Positions 63,695-64,000 of a DNA stretch of 64,000 nt are shown here, one piece after another. How positions within the stretch are numbered: the first letter of the stretch is position 1; every line of letters begins with the position of its first letter. The stretch is taken from contig NEEC01000016.1 in assembly GCA_002189035.1 (NCBI GenBank), positions 2,379,001 to 2,443,000 of the forward strand. Direction: 5' to 3'. The DNA comes from Utricularia gibba. Taxonomy: Eukaryota > Streptophyta > Magnoliopsida > Lamiales > Lentibulariaceae. The translations under genes were made by a program, and so were the position numbers. The notes under the pieces are model-generated. The model was not told the origin of the DNA and did not search any database. It was given only the letters and a program-made list of their open reading frames with translations.

Positions 63695-64000
63695 TCAAAT
63701 AAACACGTGCAGATCCAACAAGACCTTGTAATGGCCATCTTCTATATACTCCTCTCTCACATCATGTAGTAGGAGGGCCTCAATGATGAGATCTTCCCAG
63801 TCAACGTCCGCCTGTATATGCTGCTTTCTCCTCCTCTTGGAAGTCTCAGGCTTTTCATCCCCACCGGCACCAGTAGGGCTCAATGCTCTCCATATACGCT
63901 GCTTGGCAGCTTTTATCTTCGCTCTCCTCTCTTGTCTCGCTAGGCAACCATTTTCAAAGGATGGAGGATTGGGATCTATTCCCACATTCCTCTCCAGTAT
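63695..64000 (-). CDS. 3' end of an unidentified gene (runs off the window)
   Basis: A minus-strand frame stays open from the window edge to a stop at 63695. It has a basic helix-like stretch (RQERRAKIKAAKQRIW), a Lys/Arg cluster (SKRRRKQ) that could be a nuclear signal, and an acidic tail with DVDWEDLIIEALLLHDVREE. Codon use looks coding and it converges on the RING gene with 233 bases between stops. I do not recognise the family. The last ten codons might be intronic, since AAG|GTCTTG could be a splice donor. Confidence 0.45.
   Translation of the reverse strand: MLERNVGIDPNPPSFENGCLARQERRAKIKAAKQRIWRALSPTGAGGDEKPETSKRRRKQHIQADVDWEDLIIEALLLHDVREEYIEDGHYKVLLDLHVFI

Overview
The window is nuclear DNA of a flowering plant, most likely not a grass. 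The genes carry many short GT-AG introns, and they include plant-specific families: a chloroplast glutamyl endopeptidase, an S1-group bZIP with the sucrose-control uORF, and a mitochondrial small HSP. The intergenic space is AT-rich and full of plant transposon classes (TAT-type Ty3/gypsy, hAT, PIF/Harbinger, MULE). I cannot name the species.

Layout. 1-16.4 kb is gene-rich: the 3' part of a long-chain acyl-CoA synthetase (+), a decayed gypsy relic, chloroplast glutamyl endopeptidase (-), an intronless bZIP with its regulatory uORF (-), and VPS51 (+), which diverges from the bZIP. 16.4-42.6 kb is a transposon sea: two hAT fragments in opposite orientation, a MULE relic, a fold-back element, a complete but dead TAT retrotransposon with a 5-bp target duplication (26.9-34.5 kb), then Harbinger halves surrounding an FCP1-like phosphatase relic and hairpin minisatellites. 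TAF13 (43.4-44.5 kb) is a small intact gene isolated in this sea and bracketed by two ~1 kb direct repeats. 44.5-54.7 kb is again repeats, including a hAT element with terminal repeats and target duplication into which a solo LTR has inserted. 54.9-64 kb is gene-rich: mitochondrial small HSP (-), xylulokinase (+), an EIF1AD-like protein (+), an RNFT1-like membrane RING E3 ligase (+), and the tail of an unidentified gene (-).

The host genes are housekeeping or regulatory and show no operon-like functional linkage. Two neighbouring pairs are divergent and may share promoter space (bZIP/VPS51 and sHSP/xylulokinase).

Most useful observations: five single-base deletions, all in G or C runs, break three otherwise well-conserved genes (endopeptidase, VPS51, xylulokinase), which looks more like an assembly or base-calling artefact than gene death; two GC-AG introns; a conserved peptide uORF; an antisense accessory ORF in the TAT element; a solo LTR nested in a hAT element with every boundary readable; and a hairpin-repeat family at three loci, two of which bracket an FCP1-like sequence. 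I found no clearly novel biochemical system. The FCP1-like/hairpin-repeat composite is the least explained structure here.
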